A model generated the notes under the pieces. It saw only the letters and a program-made list of their open reading frames with translations. It searched no databases and was not told the origin of the DNA. Positions 32,869-41,774 of a stretch of DNA of 64,000 nucleotides are shown piece by piece. The stretch lies in the NCBI GenBank assembly GCA_025997595.1, contig BNUU01000007.1, positions 1 through 64,000 of the forward strand. The letters are read 5' to 3'. The first letter of the stretch is position 1; each line of letters starts with the position of its first letter. Origin of the DNA: Spirochaetia bacterium. GTDB taxonomy: Bacteria > Spirochaetota > Spirochaetia > Treponematales > Breznakiellaceae. Both the position numbers and the translations under genes were made by a program.

Positions 32869-33504
32869 ATGTATAAGAAATTGATAGTAGATTCTGGAAT
32901 TAGGATGCTTCATTCTGGCCTTACGGTGGAAACTTGGGGGAATATTAGTGCACGGGATCCCAAAAGCGGGTTCATATACCTTACTCCCAGCGGTATGCAG
33001 TATAACGTGATTAACGAGGATGATATTGTGGTTGTCAAAGAAGACGGGACCATTGTGGAAGGAACCCGGAAACCCACCATAGAAACGGATTTACATCTGG
33101 GGATCTACCGGCACCGTAAGGACATAAACGCTATTGTACATACTCACCCCATTTACTCCCAGGTTTTCGCGGTGCTAAGACAGGATATTCCGCCGATCAT
33201 CGACGAAGCGGCGCAGATTTTAGGGGGACCCGTTAAGTGCGCCAAGTACGGCCTGCCGGGTACCGACGAACTGGCCATAAACTGTGTGACCATATTGAAG
33301 GATTCGGGCTATGCCTGTCTCCTGGCAAATCACGGTGCTGTTTGTCTTGGAATGGATATGGATATGGCCTTCAAGGTGTCTGCCGTACTGGAAATGACCG
33401 CCCAGATCTACCTGTTGGCCCGGAGCATCGGGAAGCCGGTGGTCTTTGATCAGAAGGAAATAGACTTTATGCACGACTTTGCCTATCACCACTATGGGCA
33501 ATAG
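32869..33504 (+). CDS. Class II aldolase, fuculose-/rhamnulose-1-phosphate aldolase type
   Basis: A 211-residue zinc aldolase of the AraD/FucA family. The fold motif TVETWGNISARDPKSGF is at the N-terminus. The catalytic glutamate and zinc histidines are in INAIVHTHPIYSQVFAVL, with LLANHGAVCLG and the late histidines in HDFAYHHYG. The reaction expected is cleavage of a ketose-1-phosphate into dihydroxyacetone phosphate and an aldehyde such as L-lactaldehyde (from 6-deoxyhexuloses) or glycolaldehyde (from pentuloses). It follows the kinase by 75 bp with AGGAGGAGAG before ATG 32869. Substrate specificity cannot be told from sequence. Confidence 0.85.
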   Translation: MYKKLIVDSGIRMLHSGLTVETWGNISARDPKSGFIYLTPSGMQYNVINEDDIVVVKEDGTIVEGTRKPTIETDLHLGIYRHRKDINAIVHTHPIYSQVFAVLRQDIPPIIDEAAQILGGPVKCAKYGLPGTDELAINCVTILKDSGYACLLANHGAVCLGMDMDMAFKVSAVLEMTAQIYLLARSIGKPVVFDQKEIDFMHDFAYHHYGQ

Positions 33505-33528
33505 GTCGGAAATCCAGGGAGAGTTAGT

Positions 33529-34395
33529 TTGAAAAAGCTGCCATATTTACGGAGAAAAGAAATTCTGGAAATCCTCAAACGGAATGATTATGTGGATTTG
33601 AGGCATTTGTCGGAACAGTTCGATGTTTCCTACATGACTATCCACCGGGATATTGAGGAGCTTCAGCGTAAGGGAGAGGTGCTGCGGGTCTATGGCGGCG
33701 CAAAGATGAATGCCCAAACCGACAGAACAAACGGCAAGCTGGTGTATCCCTCGCAGATCAGTACAGATCTGACCATTGAAGAGCGGTTTAACGAGTCACG
33801 GGATTTTAAACAGATGATCGCCCAGAAGGCAGCCGCGTTTGTGAGGGACGGTGATATCATTGGCATGGATCCCAGTACCACTACCCTGCACATGTGCAGC
33901 TATATCAGCCACATGAACATCACCGTATTTACCACCAGCCTGATGGTGGCTTTGCAGCTTTCATCCTCTCCCACGGTAAAGGTCATCCTGGCCGGAGGGC
34001 AGCTCCGCAAGCCATCCATGTCCCTTCTGTCCCTGAGTCCGCAGACTGCAAACCCCGGAGTGCACATGAAGATGAGCTTCCTGTCATCCAAGGCTATTTC
34101 CTTTAAAGAGGGGCTTACGGATCTTACTGTAGAAGAACCCGAATCAAAACGCCTGCTGGCGCAACATTCGGAGAAGGTCTTTGTTCTGGTGGATCATACC
34201 AAGATCGGAAAAGTAGCCAACTACCATGCGCTCAATTATCAGGAAATGACGAGCATTATCACCGATAGCGCCACGGAGATGAGTCAGGAGCAGATGGACT
34301 GCTTAAGGGAATACCGGGAAAAGGGAGTGAATGTTATTTTCGCGGATTCTGAAGGTATTGACAATTTTCAAAAATGGAGTGAACACAGTGCCTGA
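33529..34395 (+). CDS. DeoR-family transcriptional regulator
   Basis: A 288-residue regulator. The N-terminal DeoR helix-turn-helix reads LRRKEILEILKRNDYVDLRH then LSEQFDVSYMTIHRDIEELQ and VLRVYGGA. The C-terminal sugar-phosphate-sensing domain has GDIIGMDPSTTTLHM and VFVLVDHTKIGK. The start is TTG 33529 with AGGGAG upstream. It probably represses the locus at the TGTTAA sites near 31230-31297 and releases DNA when a sugar phosphate accumulates. Its end overlaps the start of the ABC ATPase gene by 8 bp. Confidence 0.88.
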   Translation: MKKLPYLRRKEILEILKRNDYVDLRHLSEQFDVSYMTIHRDIEELQRKGEVLRVYGGAKMNAQTDRTNGKLVYPSQISTDLTIEERFNESRDFKQMIAQKAAAFVRDGDIIGMDPSTTTLHMCSYISHMNITVFTTSLMVALQLSSSPTVKVILAGGQLRKPSMSLLSLSPQTANPGVHMKMSFLSSKAISFKEGLTDLTVEEPESKRLLAQHSEKVFVLVDHTKIGKVANYHALNYQEMTSIITDSATEMSQEQMDCLREYREKGVNVIFADSEGIDNFQKWSEHSA

Positions 34396-34852
34396 AAATA
34401 TTCTGGAAATGCGGGATATATCCAAGAGCTTTTTTGGCGTTAAAGTGCTTAACAAGGTCAAGTTGGAAGTACGGCCGGGAGAAGTACACGTGCTGTTGGG
34501 AGAAAACGGTGCAGGAAAATCCACGCTGATCAAGATTCTCTCCGGCGCCTACCGGAGGGAAGGGGGAGAAATTTTTCTTGGCGGACAGCCGTTTACCGCG
34601 GCAAACCCAAAGGAGAGCATACAGGCCGGTATCAACGTTATCTACCAGGAATTTAATCTGGTTCCGGAAATGCCTATCTACGAAAATATTTTTCTGGGAA
34701 AGGAATTTGTTAAAAACAAGATCATGGTGGACAAGAAGACCGCCATCCGGGAATCCGGGAAATATCTGGAGATGCTGGGTATGGAAATTGATCCCCGGAC
34801 CAGGATATCCCGTCTTTCGGTTGCGGCAAAACAACTGGTGGAATCGATCTGA
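34388..34852 (+). pseudogene. Sugar ABC transporter ATP-binding protein, N-terminal fragment (interrupted)
   Basis: The first 154 residues of an RbsA/MglA-type double-ATPase. It starts at GTG 34388 with GGAG 8 nt upstream and reads ILEMRDISKSFFGVKVLNKV, then Walker A VLLGENGAGKSTLIKILSGA and INVIYQEFNLVPEMPIYENI. It runs into RLSVAAKQLVESI and a TGA at 34850-34852. The stop lies inside a foreign segment copied from the permease gene. Without the 138-bp insertion the frame would continue into the next fragment and give a normal protein of about 501 residues. As sequenced, no functional full-length ATPase is encoded. Confidence 0.85.
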
Positions 34853-34960
34853 GCGCCGGTTCTATTGTCGGTTTTGTGGGTATCCTTGCCGGGCTTCTTA
34901 TCAAAGCCGGAAACCCGATCTGGGTTGCCTGTATCTGTATGGCTTTGGCCGGTATCGGTT
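34840..34960 (+). repeat. Templated insertion: perfect 121-bp copy of part of the adjacent permease gene
   Basis: Bases 34840-34960 are identical to 36249-36369 in the permease gene. The insertion is flanked by a 27-bp direct repeat of ATPase sequence, at 34817-34843 and 34955-34981. Junctions sit on shared microhomologies GGAA and TCGGTT. The net gain is 138 bp, a multiple of three, so the downstream ATPase frame is preserved apart from the inserted stop. Confidence 0.9.
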
Positions 34961-34975
34961 GCGGCAAAACAACTG

Positions 34976-36031
34976 GTGGAAATCGCCAAAGCCATATCTT
35001 CCAATGTACGGGTTTTGGTACTGGATGAACCCACGGCGTCGATTACGGACACGGAAACCCGGATGCTCTTTGGCATTATCCGGGAGCTGACAGCTAAGGG
35101 TATCGGTATTGTTTATATTTCTCACCGCTTAAGCGAATTGTTTGAGATCGGGAATCGTTGTACCATTTTGCGTGATGGGGAATATGTGGACACCGTTAAA
35201 CTGGATGAGACCAACGAAGCCGCACTAACCCGCATGATGGTGGGCCGGGAGATAAGCTTCAACCGCCTTCCGCCCCACGAGATTGGCGAGCCCGTTTTGG
35301 AGATCAAAAATATCTTCTACAGAAAATTACTTCGGGATGTCAGTTTTACCCTGCGTAAAGGGGAAATTCTGGGCATATCGGGGCTGATTGGCGCGGGTCG
35401 TACAGAGCTGGCCAAGTGTATCATCGGAGTCTATACTGCGGATTCCGGAGAGGTGTTGTATAATGGGAAAAAGCTCAAATGCCGTCTGCCCGATACCATC
35501 ACCCAGGGTATTGTTTACCTCAGTGAGGACCGGAAGGATGAGGGGCTTATCCTGTCCCACTCGATCCAGGAAAATATTGCCCTACCCAACTTGAAACGAT
35601 ACGGCAGAATATTGCTCAAATGGAAGGCCATATCGGAGATGGTGAAGGACAGCATAGCAAAACTTCGTATCCGTACCCATAGTCACCATAATGCCGTCCA
35701 AAATCTTTCCGGGGGCAACCAGCAAAAAGTGGTCATCGCCAAATGGCTCAAGACCGGCGCACATGTCTACATTTTTGACGAGCCCACCAGAGGTATTGAT
35801 GTGGGAGCCCGGAATGAAATCTATAACATCATGCACGAACTAATCAAAAATGGGGTTTCTATTGTTATGATATCTTCCGACATGACGGAGATTATGAAGA
35901 TGTGCGACAGGATCGCTGTCATGAGAAAGGGGTGCATAGTGTCCACTTTTGATAATAACGAAGATCTGACACAAGAGCAAATTTTAACCTGTATGCTACA
36001 AGGGAAGGAAAAACATGAGTACGCAAGCTGA
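34976..36031 (+). pseudogene. Sugar ABC transporter ATP-binding protein, C-terminal fragment
   Basis: The remainder of the double-ATPase in the same frame as the N-terminal fragment. It starts after the insertion with LVEIAKAISSNVRVLVLDEP (Walker B of the first ATPase) and IGIVYISHRLSELFEIGNRC. The second ATPase follows, with LGISGLIGAGRTELAKCIIG, LSGGNQQKVVIAKWL and DEPTRGIDVGARNEIYN. It ends at 36031, overlapping the permease start by 17 bp. No good ribosome site or start is seen after the stop at 34852, so separate translation is unlikely. Residues are otherwise intact, implying a very recent break or an assembly/clone artefact. Confidence 0.8.
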
Positions 36032-37004
36032 AAAAGTTGGAGGAGCCTTTGCCCCGGGTGGGAAAAAGCTGGCTCTTTCCGAAGTATCGCTGTACATCGG
36101 GGCAGTGGCCATTATTCTGGTTTTTACGGTTATCTGCCGAATTGTGGGCAGAAACTTCCTTACGATGACCAATATCCAGAACATCATCACCCAATCGTCG
36201 ATCATCTCGGTTATCGCTATAGGCTCTTCCATTGTCATCCTTACCGGCGGAATCGATCTGAGCGCCGGTTCTATTGTCGGTTTTGTGGGTATCCTTGCCG
36301 GGCTTCTTATCAAAGCCGGAAACCCGATCTGGGTTGCCTGTATCTGTATGGCTTTGGCCGGTATCGGTTTTGGCTTTGCCAGCGGGGTGCTGATCAGTAT
36401 AGGGAAAGTGCCGGCCTTTATTACTACCCTGGGCTTTATGCAAATTGCCAGAGGGATGGCGCTGCTTATCAACTCTGGTAAACCCATATCAAGTTTTCCC
36501 CGGGAACTGGGCGCCATCATGAATACCAAACTTATGGGGATACCCCTCTCTGTTCTGTACGTCTTTGTCCTTTACTTTATTATCATCGTGGTAATGGGTC
36601 ATACCAGGTTTGGCCGCCACATCTATGCTGTTGGGGGTAACCCTAATGCGGCAAAGCTTTCGGGGGTTCGTACCAGACGGATCGAAATCGCCGCCTATGT
36701 TCTTAGCGGACTCTTTGCGGCCATAGGAGGCATATTACTCCTTTCCCGGCTGACCTATGCGGATCCCAATGCCGGTGCGGGCTATGAGATGAGCGCAATA
36801 GCTTCCACTGTTATTGGCGGAATCTCTCTTTCCGGGGGTAAGGGGAAAATCGGAAACACGCTGGTAGGATCCCTAATCTTGGGTTCCCTGACCTGCGGCC
36901 TGCAGATCCTGAATGTGGCCACCTACTACCAAACGATTATAACCGGGCTGGTGATAATCATGGCGGTTTTTGCTGATAAAGCCAAAGAAAGAAAGGGGGA
37001 ATAA
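36015..37004 (+). CDS. Sugar ABC transporter permease (RbsC/XylH-type)
   Basis: A 329-residue inner-membrane permease with about eight to ten hydrophobic segments. Recognisable family motifs are GSSIVILTGGIDLSAGSIVG, LITIGKVPAFITTLG-like ISIGKVPAFITTLGFMQIAR, and AVGGNPNAAKLSGVRT. The late motif is SAIASTVIGGISLSGGKGKI. It belongs to the ribose/xylose/AI-2 carbohydrate-uptake-2 family that works with a double-ATPase and a periplasmic binding protein. Its bases 36249-36369 are the source of the copy found in the ATPase gene. ATG 36015 overlaps the ATPase end by 17 bp. Confidence 0.9.
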   Translation: MSTQAEKVGGAFAPGGKKLALSEVSLYIGAVAIILVFTVICRIVGRNFLTMTNIQNIITQSSIISVIAIGSSIVILTGGIDLSAGSIVGFVGILAGLLIKAGNPIWVACICMALAGIGFGFASGVLISIGKVPAFITTLGFMQIARGMALLINSGKPISSFPRELGAIMNTKLMGIPLSVLYVFVLYFIIIVVMGHTRFGRHIYAVGGNPNAAKLSGVRTRRIEIAAYVLSGLFAAIGGILLLSRLTYADPNAGAGYEMSAIASTVIGGISLSGGKGKIGNTLVGSLILGSLTCGLQILNVATYYQTIITGLVIIMAVFADKAKERKGE

Positions 37005-37055
37005 TTTTTGCTGCGGCGGAGTTTCGGAAATGGGCAGACCATGGCGCCCATTGTC

Positions 37056-37081
37056 CCGAAGGGTCCGCTTCGGCAGTTTTT
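37056..37081 (+). terminator. Terminator-like hairpin between permease and binding-protein genes
   Basis: CCGAAG (37056-37061), loop GGTCCG, CTTCGG (37068-37073), then CAG and five T residues (37077-37081). A weaker inverted repeat, TGGGC/GCCCA, lies just upstream (37031-37050). It could be a partial terminator or an mRNA-processing stem that lets the binding protein be made at a different level. Confidence 0.5.
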
Positions 37082-37130
37082 AGGCCTTGTTTCTTTTTAA
37101 GGATAAAATTGAATTTTGGAGGAAAAGTGT

Positions 37131-38114
37131 ATGAAGAAGGTTATGATTTTTGCCCTTGCCGCCATTCTGGCGCTCGCGGTAACAGGCTGCAGACCCAAGG
37201 GCGAATCGGTCTCTAAGAATGCTTCGGCTTCGGACATTCGCATCGGATTTGTGGGCATGACGCTCAACAATGAATTTCACATTACCCTGGCCAATGGCGC
37301 CAAGGAGAAGGCTAAGGAACTGGGGGTCAATATTGATGTTCAGGCCGGAGATCAGCATGCCAGTGCGGATCAACAGCTGACTATCATCGAAAACATGTTG
37401 GCCAACAAGGTTAACGGGATCATCATTGTTCCCAGTTCTTCCGAAGGTCTGGAGAGTGCACTCAGAAAATGCAAAGAGGCGGGAATTCCGGTGATCAACG
37501 CGGATACCAGGCTCAATGCGGATATTGTCAAGAGTGTCGGTATGGAGATTCCTTTCTATGGCACCAATAATTACGAAGGTGCCAAGTTGGCCGGCCAGTA
37601 CGCCGCGCAGAACCTGCCCGCAGGCTGCGTTACCGCAATCCTCACCGGGATCGAGGGGCACCAAAATGCTTCGGATCGACTGAATGGGTTTAAGGATGGC
37701 GCCGGTAGTGCGATCAAAGTCGTGGCCGAACAGACCGCCAATTGGGAGGTTGATCAGGGCTACACTGCGGCGCAGAACATCATCAGTGCCCACCCGGATC
37801 TACAGCTTTTCTTCTGTTCCAACGACAATATGGGTATCGGCGCCCTTCGTGCGGTACAGGAAGCGGGCAAGCAGGCTCAGATAAAGATCATCGGCTTTGA
37901 TGCGGTCAGCGAAGCGCTGAATCTGGTTGAATCCGGGGATTTTTTGTGTACCGTGGCGCAGTATCCCGCAGAGATGGGTGTTCTGGCGGTGGAGAACCTG
38001 GTGAAGAAAATCCGCGGCGAGAGTTACAAGATGGAAATCGACACGGGATGCAAAGTTATTGCCAAAAATAACGTGAAGGAACACAAACAGTACACTGCGC
38101 AGTATGTGAATTAG
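37131..38114 (+). CDS. Sugar ABC transporter substrate-binding lipoprotein (RbsB-like)
   Basis: A 327-residue periplasmic-binding protein. The lipobox is ILALAVTGC, so it should be membrane-anchored through Cys22. The type I binding fold begins IRIGFVGMTLNNEFHITLAN, followed by NMLANKVNGIIIVPSSSEGL, PVINADTRL and FFCSNDNMGIGALRAVQEAG, then IKIIGFDAVSEAL. These match the ribose/galactose/rhamnose-binding group. GGAGG lies 8 nt before ATG 37131. It follows the permease after a terminator-like stem. The ligand is presumably the sugar processed by the kinase and aldolase upstream. Confidence 0.9.
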   Translation: MKKVMIFALAAILALAVTGCRPKGESVSKNASASDIRIGFVGMTLNNEFHITLANGAKEKAKELGVNIDVQAGDQHASADQQLTIIENMLANKVNGIIIVPSSSEGLESALRKCKEAGIPVINADTRLNADIVKSVGMEIPFYGTNNYEGAKLAGQYAAQNLPAGCVTAILTGIEGHQNASDRLNGFKDGAGSAIKVVAEQTANWEVDQGYTAAQNIISAHPDLQLFFCSNDNMGIGALRAVQEAGKQAQIKIIGFDAVSEALNLVESGDFLCTVAQYPAEMGVLAVENLVKKIRGESYKMEIDTGCKVIAKNNVKEHKQYTAQYVN

Positions 38115-38145
38115 CATCGGTATTTATTGACAGGAGGTGGAGCCA

Positions 38146-38193
38146 ATGTACCGGGCTCCGTTTCCTGTGCCACTTGCGTTTTTTGCGTCATAG
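38146..38193 (+). CDS. Possible 15-codon leader peptide upstream of the glycyl-radical enzyme
   Basis: A short frame MYRAPFPVPLAFFAS runs from ATG 38146 to TAG 38191-38193. It has a strong AGGAGGTGG ribosome site 5-8 nt upstream. GGAGCC (38139-38144) can pair with GGCTCC across the start codon, which would mask it. It ends 27 bp before the glycyl-radical enzyme. A leader or upstream-ORF role is inferred only from the ribosome site and the hairpin; it may be chance. Confidence 0.3.
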   Translation: MYRAPFPVPLAFFAS

Positions 38194-38220
38194 CAATCTT
38201 GTAACGAAGAGGAGTGTAAT

Positions 38221-40632
38221 ATGACAAGCCGTATTTTATATTTAAGAGAAAGATTGGTGTCCACAAATCCAAAAATCTGCTCAGAACGCTGTAAAATCTT
38301 TACAGAATCGATCAAGCGCAACGCCAACAAGCCAATTGCTGTCCGTCGGGCAGAGGCGTTCTATGATGTACTGGACAAGATGACCGTATGGGTAAAAGAC
38401 GGTGAACTTATCGTCGGCAACCAGGCCAAATGGCCCAAAGCGTCTCCTGTCTACCCGGAGTACTCAAACAAATGGATCATTGAAGAACTGGACGGTAAGC
38501 CTTTTCGCTGGGAGAATAGGCCTGGGGACAAATTTACCGTAGACCGGGATGTGGAAGAGGATATTCGGGAATGTATCAAATATTGGGAAGATAAGGCCCT
38601 CTATGATTACCTGAGGGCTTCATTGCCCCAGGAAATTTTAAATGCCTGGAATGGAGGCATCATCGACGAGACCTGGGTGGTCGGAGCCGGCTTGGGCAAT
38701 CAGATATCCGATTTTAACATGGTTATTACCAGAGGTCTTCGGGATGTTATCGATAGGGCGAAAAAACGCCGGGACGAGCTGGACCAAAGGGAACCCGATG
38801 GGATCAAGAAAAAATTTTTCCTGGATGGTGTTATTCGCAGCAGCGAGGCGGTGGTGAACTTTGCCTCCCGGATTGCCGATCAGTGTGAGGAAGAGGCGAA
38901 GTCCTGTACAGACGGGAAGCGAAAGGCGGAGTTGTTAGAACTTGCCGTGATCTGCCGCAATGTACCGCTGAACCCGGCCCGTAGTTTTCACGAGGCGGTG
39001 CAGTCAATTTACATTATACTGCTTGCCGTACATCTGGAAACCAATGGCCACGCCATTTCCCTGGGCCGCTTCGATCAATATGTGTATCCCTTCTACCAGA
39101 GGGATCTGGCCGAAGGGCGAATTGATGAAGAAAGGGCTTTTGAAATTTTGGAATGTTTTTTTATCAAATGCAACGAACTGAACAAGCTCAGGTCCTGGCC
39201 GGATTCGGAATTCTTTTTGGGTTATCAGATGTTCATCAACTTGGCGGTGGGCGGCCAAACCAGGGAGCATAAAGACGCCACTAATGCCATTTCCCACATG
39301 TGTGTCAAAGCTTGCGCGGAATTGAAGTTGATCACCCCATCGGTATCAATAAAATGGTTCGAAAACCTTTCGGATCAATTAATGGAAGAGGCGCTGGATG
39401 CCTGTATTGTCCACCAGGGTGGTATGCCCGCCTTCTACAATGACAAAGCTTTCATCCGGACCCTACGGGACATGGGCATAGCCGAAGATGATCTGGTCGA
39501 ATGGGCGCCAGATGGCTGCATAGAGGCGGCCATCCCCGGGAAGTGGGACTTTGCCGCCAAGGGGCCTTGGCTGAGTGTAGAAAAGGTGCTGGAAGTAACT
39601 TTGAATAACGGGGTAGATCCCAACACCGGCATTCTCTACAAGGCTACTTCAAAGAAAATCAGCCAGTGTTCCAGTGTCGATGAGATCTATAAGGAATACA
39701 CGGACATGCTGGCCTATTTCATGGATATGCAGGTCGTCACCGAGCACACCAACGACTATGTCCACTGCCTGTACGACATTAATCCCTTTAGAGCCTCCTT
39801 GGTGGAGGATTGTATCGGCAGATGTCTGGACCTGGTGGAAGGCGGATCCCTATACTCTGCCGACGGGGGCCCTACGGCGGGAACCATCAGCGCCGGGGAT
39901 GCACTGGCCGCTATGGAGTATGCGGTTTTTCAGCAAAAGTACTTTACGATGGATCAGCTGCTTCACGCGCTGGCGACCAACTACGAGGATACCACAACCA
40001 GCCCGACAGGCCCGGAGATCATGGCTGTTATGCGTAACAAAGCTCCAAAATTCGGGAACGATGACGACAACGCCGACAAGTGGATCGTGCGAGTGGAGGA
40101 ATTCATCGGTTCCCGTTACCGCCATGAATACAAAAGCAGCAAATATGGCAAGGGCCCCATACCGTGCTGCTACTCTTATAGCCAGACCCCGGTTTCCGGA
40201 AATGTTGCATTCGGTAGGGCTATTGGCGCTACTCCCGACGGTCGCAAGAAAGGCGAACCGGTGAACAACGGCATTTCCCCGGCCAACGGCTCGGAAAGGC
40301 ACGGCGCTACCGCTGCCTGCAACAGCGTGGGGAAACTGCCCAGTATTTACTTTCAGAAGGGCGCCATCTTCAATATGAGGCTGGCCAAGAGTACGGTGGC
40401 CACCAAGGAACACCGTCGCAGGGTCATCGACATGATCAAGGTACTCTTTGAGCAGTATGCTCAGGAAATTCAGTTTAACGTGGTGGACAATGTGATCTAC
40501 AAAGATGCCATGGTTCATCCGGAAAACTACCGGGATCTAATGGTTCGGGTTTCGGGATACAGCGCATTGTTCACTTCTCTGGCCCCTGACTGCCAGTCGG
40601 ATGTTATCAACCGGGCGGAGGTCGCACTATAG
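38221..40632 (+). CDS. Glycyl-radical enzyme, PFL/diol-dehydratase superfamily, substrate unknown
   Basis: An 803-residue glycyl-radical enzyme. The catalytic cysteine is Cys433 in WAPDGCIEAAIPGKW, and the radical glycine is Gly779 in LMVRVSGYSALFTSLA, followed by the usual QSDVINRAEV tail. A single cysteine with the G-C-I-E motif rules out pyruvate formate-lyase, which has two adjacent cysteines. The barrel strand ETNGHAISLGRFDQYVYPFY resembles glycerol/propanediol dehydratases but has Ala where I recall Ser. The Asp I recall 14 residues after the cysteine in those enzymes is Lys here. A lyase or dehydratase acting on a sugar-derived diol or aldehyde fits the locus; the exact substrate is open. 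GAGGAG precedes ATG 38221. Confidence 0.88.
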   Translation: MTSRILYLRERLVSTNPKICSERCKIFTESIKRNANKPIAVRRAEAFYDVLDKMTVWVKDGELIVGNQAKWPKASPVYPEYSNKWIIEELDGKPFRWENRPGDKFTVDRDVEEDIRECIKYWEDKALYDYLRASLPQEILNAWNGGIIDETWVVGAGLGNQISDFNMVITRGLRDVIDRAKKRRDELDQREPDGIKKKFFLDGVIRSSEAVVNFASRIADQCEEEAKSCTDGKRKAELLELAVICRNVPLNPARSFHEAVQSIYIILLAVHLETNGHAISLGRFDQYVYPFYQRDLAEGRIDEERAFEILECFFIKCNELNKLRSWPDSEFFLGYQMFINLAVGGQTREHKDATNAISHMCVKACAELKLITPSVSIKWFENLSDQLMEEALDACIVHQGGMPAFYNDKAFIRTLRDMGIAEDDLVEWAPDGCIEAAIPGKWDFAAKGPWLSVEKVLEVTLNNGVDPNTGILYKATSKKISQCSSVDEIYKEYTDMLAYFMDMQVVTEHTNDYVHCLYDINPFRASLVEDCIGRCLDLVEGGSLYSADGGPTAGTISAGDALAAMEYAVFQQKYFTMDQLLHALATNYEDTTTSPTGPEIMAVMRNKAPKFGNDDDNADKWIVRVEEFIGSRYRHEYKSSKYGKGPIPCCYSYSQTPVSGNVAFGRAIGATPDGRKKGEPVNNGISPANGSERHGATAACNSVGKLPSIYFQKGAIFNMRLAKSTVATKEHRRRVIDMIKVLFEQYAQEIQFNVVDNVIYKDAMVHPENYRDLMVRVSGYSALFTSLAPDCQSDVINRAEVAL

Positions 40633-40660
40633 ACTCCCGGGGATATTCTTGTCATAACAT

Positions 40661-40694
40661 CTTACCGGCTGGTTTATGGAGGCCTGCCGGTAAG
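40661..40694 (+). other. 9-bp inverted repeat between the glycyl-radical enzyme and its activase
   Basis: CTTACCGGC (40661-40669) and GCCGGTAAG (40686-40694) form a perfect 9-bp stem with a 16-nt loop, with no T-tract. It lies in the 78-bp gap, so it may stabilise the upstream mRNA end. That would allow many copies of the enzyme per activase. Confidence 0.5.
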
Positions 40695-40710
40695 AACGTT
40701 TACCTTTCCG

Positions 40711-41652
40711 GTGAAGAAAAAAAGCAGGACATACGTGGGCACCAACGAACTTAGGGCAAAGGTATTTAACATTGAGCGTTTTGCCACCGAAGATGGTCCC
40801 GGGATTCGCACGGTGATTTTCCTGAAGGGCTGTGCTCTCCGGTGCCGGTGGTGCGCTAATCCCGAATCCCAGTCCTTCGACAGTCAGATACTGTTTAACG
40901 GCAATATGTGCACTTCCTGTGCCCGCTGTGTGGAGGTCTGTCCCCGGAAGGGTATCGAATACTACCAGGACTTTGGCTTTATCACTACCAATGCGGAATG
41001 TGATCTTTGTGGAACCTGTGTCAAGAATTGCTTCTTTAATGCCAGGACCATTTCCGGCGAATGGTATACCAGGGAAAAGCTCGCCTCTGAGGTACTGCGG
41101 GACGAAGGATATTACCGCCAATCCGGCGGAGGCATTACCTTTAGCGGCGGGGAGCCCCTGTTTTACCATTCTTTTATTCGGGAATTTGCCCTGTTGATGA
41201 AGAAGCGGGGTATCGGTAGCCTTATCGAAACCTGTGGCCATGTGCCCCTGGAATACTTGCAAAACGTGGCAGATGTCGTGGATATCATCTACTTCGATTT
41301 TAAACATATTGATTCCGATCGTCACCTGGAGTTGACCGGCGCGGACAATCATCTGATCTTGTCCAACCTGGCTTGGCTTTCCGCAAACTTTACGGGATTT
41401 TTGGCAGTCCGGTATCCCTATATTCCAGGTTGTAACGATGATATCAAGGATGTCAGAAAATTTATCGACCACATCTCCAAAGTGGATAATGTGGCAGAGG
41501 TATGGTTTTTGCCCTATCACCGGCTGGGGATCGCCAAATATAAGGGTCTCGGACGTCCCTATTTAATGGAAGAAACCCAGCCTCTCCGGATGAAGGATAT
41601 TGATTTTCTCAAGAACATTGGCGCCGAATACGGCCTTAATGTTAGGATTTGA
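40711..41652 (+). CDS. Glycyl-radical enzyme activating enzyme (radical SAM with extra ferredoxin clusters)
   Basis: A 313-residue radical-SAM activase. The SAM-cluster motif is FLKGCALRCRWCANPESQ. Two additional 4Fe-4S sites follow: MCTSCARCVEVCPRKG and CDLCGTCVKNCFFNA. Then come the SAM motif GGGITFSGGEPLF and YFDFKHIDSDRH. The extra clusters are characteristic of activases for glycyl-radical enzymes other than PFL and NrdD. It is encoded directly downstream of its presumed target. The start is uncertain: GTG 40711 begins the frame, and GTG 40735 has a better AGGA; neither changes the domain. Confidence 0.9.
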   Translation: MKKKSRTYVGTNELRAKVFNIERFATEDGPGIRTVIFLKGCALRCRWCANPESQSFDSQILFNGNMCTSCARCVEVCPRKGIEYYQDFGFITTNAECDLCGTCVKNCFFNARTISGEWYTREKLASEVLRDEGYYRQSGGGITFSGGEPLFYHSFIREFALLMKKRGIGSLIETCGHVPLEYLQNVADVVDIIYFDFKHIDSDRHLELTGADNHLILSNLAWLSANFTGFLAVRYPYIPGCNDDIKDVRKFIDHISKVDNVAEVWFLPYHRLGIAKYKGLGRPYLMEETQPLRMKDIDFLKNIGAEYGLNVRI

Positions 41653-41774
41653 GCGCCGCCGGACACAAACATTACCTAATCCGGAACCATCGCTTTGATC
41701 TTCATAGCGACCCTTCCTATTATGGCGCCCTTGCTTTTTCCCCCAAATTCACGTATTTTATTCATGGAGGACGG

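Noticed and set aside
34850-34852. TGA as a recoded (selenocysteine) codon in the ATPase
   Set aside because: The TGA lies within the 121-bp segment copied from the permease, where it is out of frame, so it is simply an inserted stop.
38221-40632. Pyruvate formate-lyase
   Set aside because: There is a single G-C-I-E cysteine instead of the adjacent Cys-Cys pair, and the activase has extra ferredoxin clusters.
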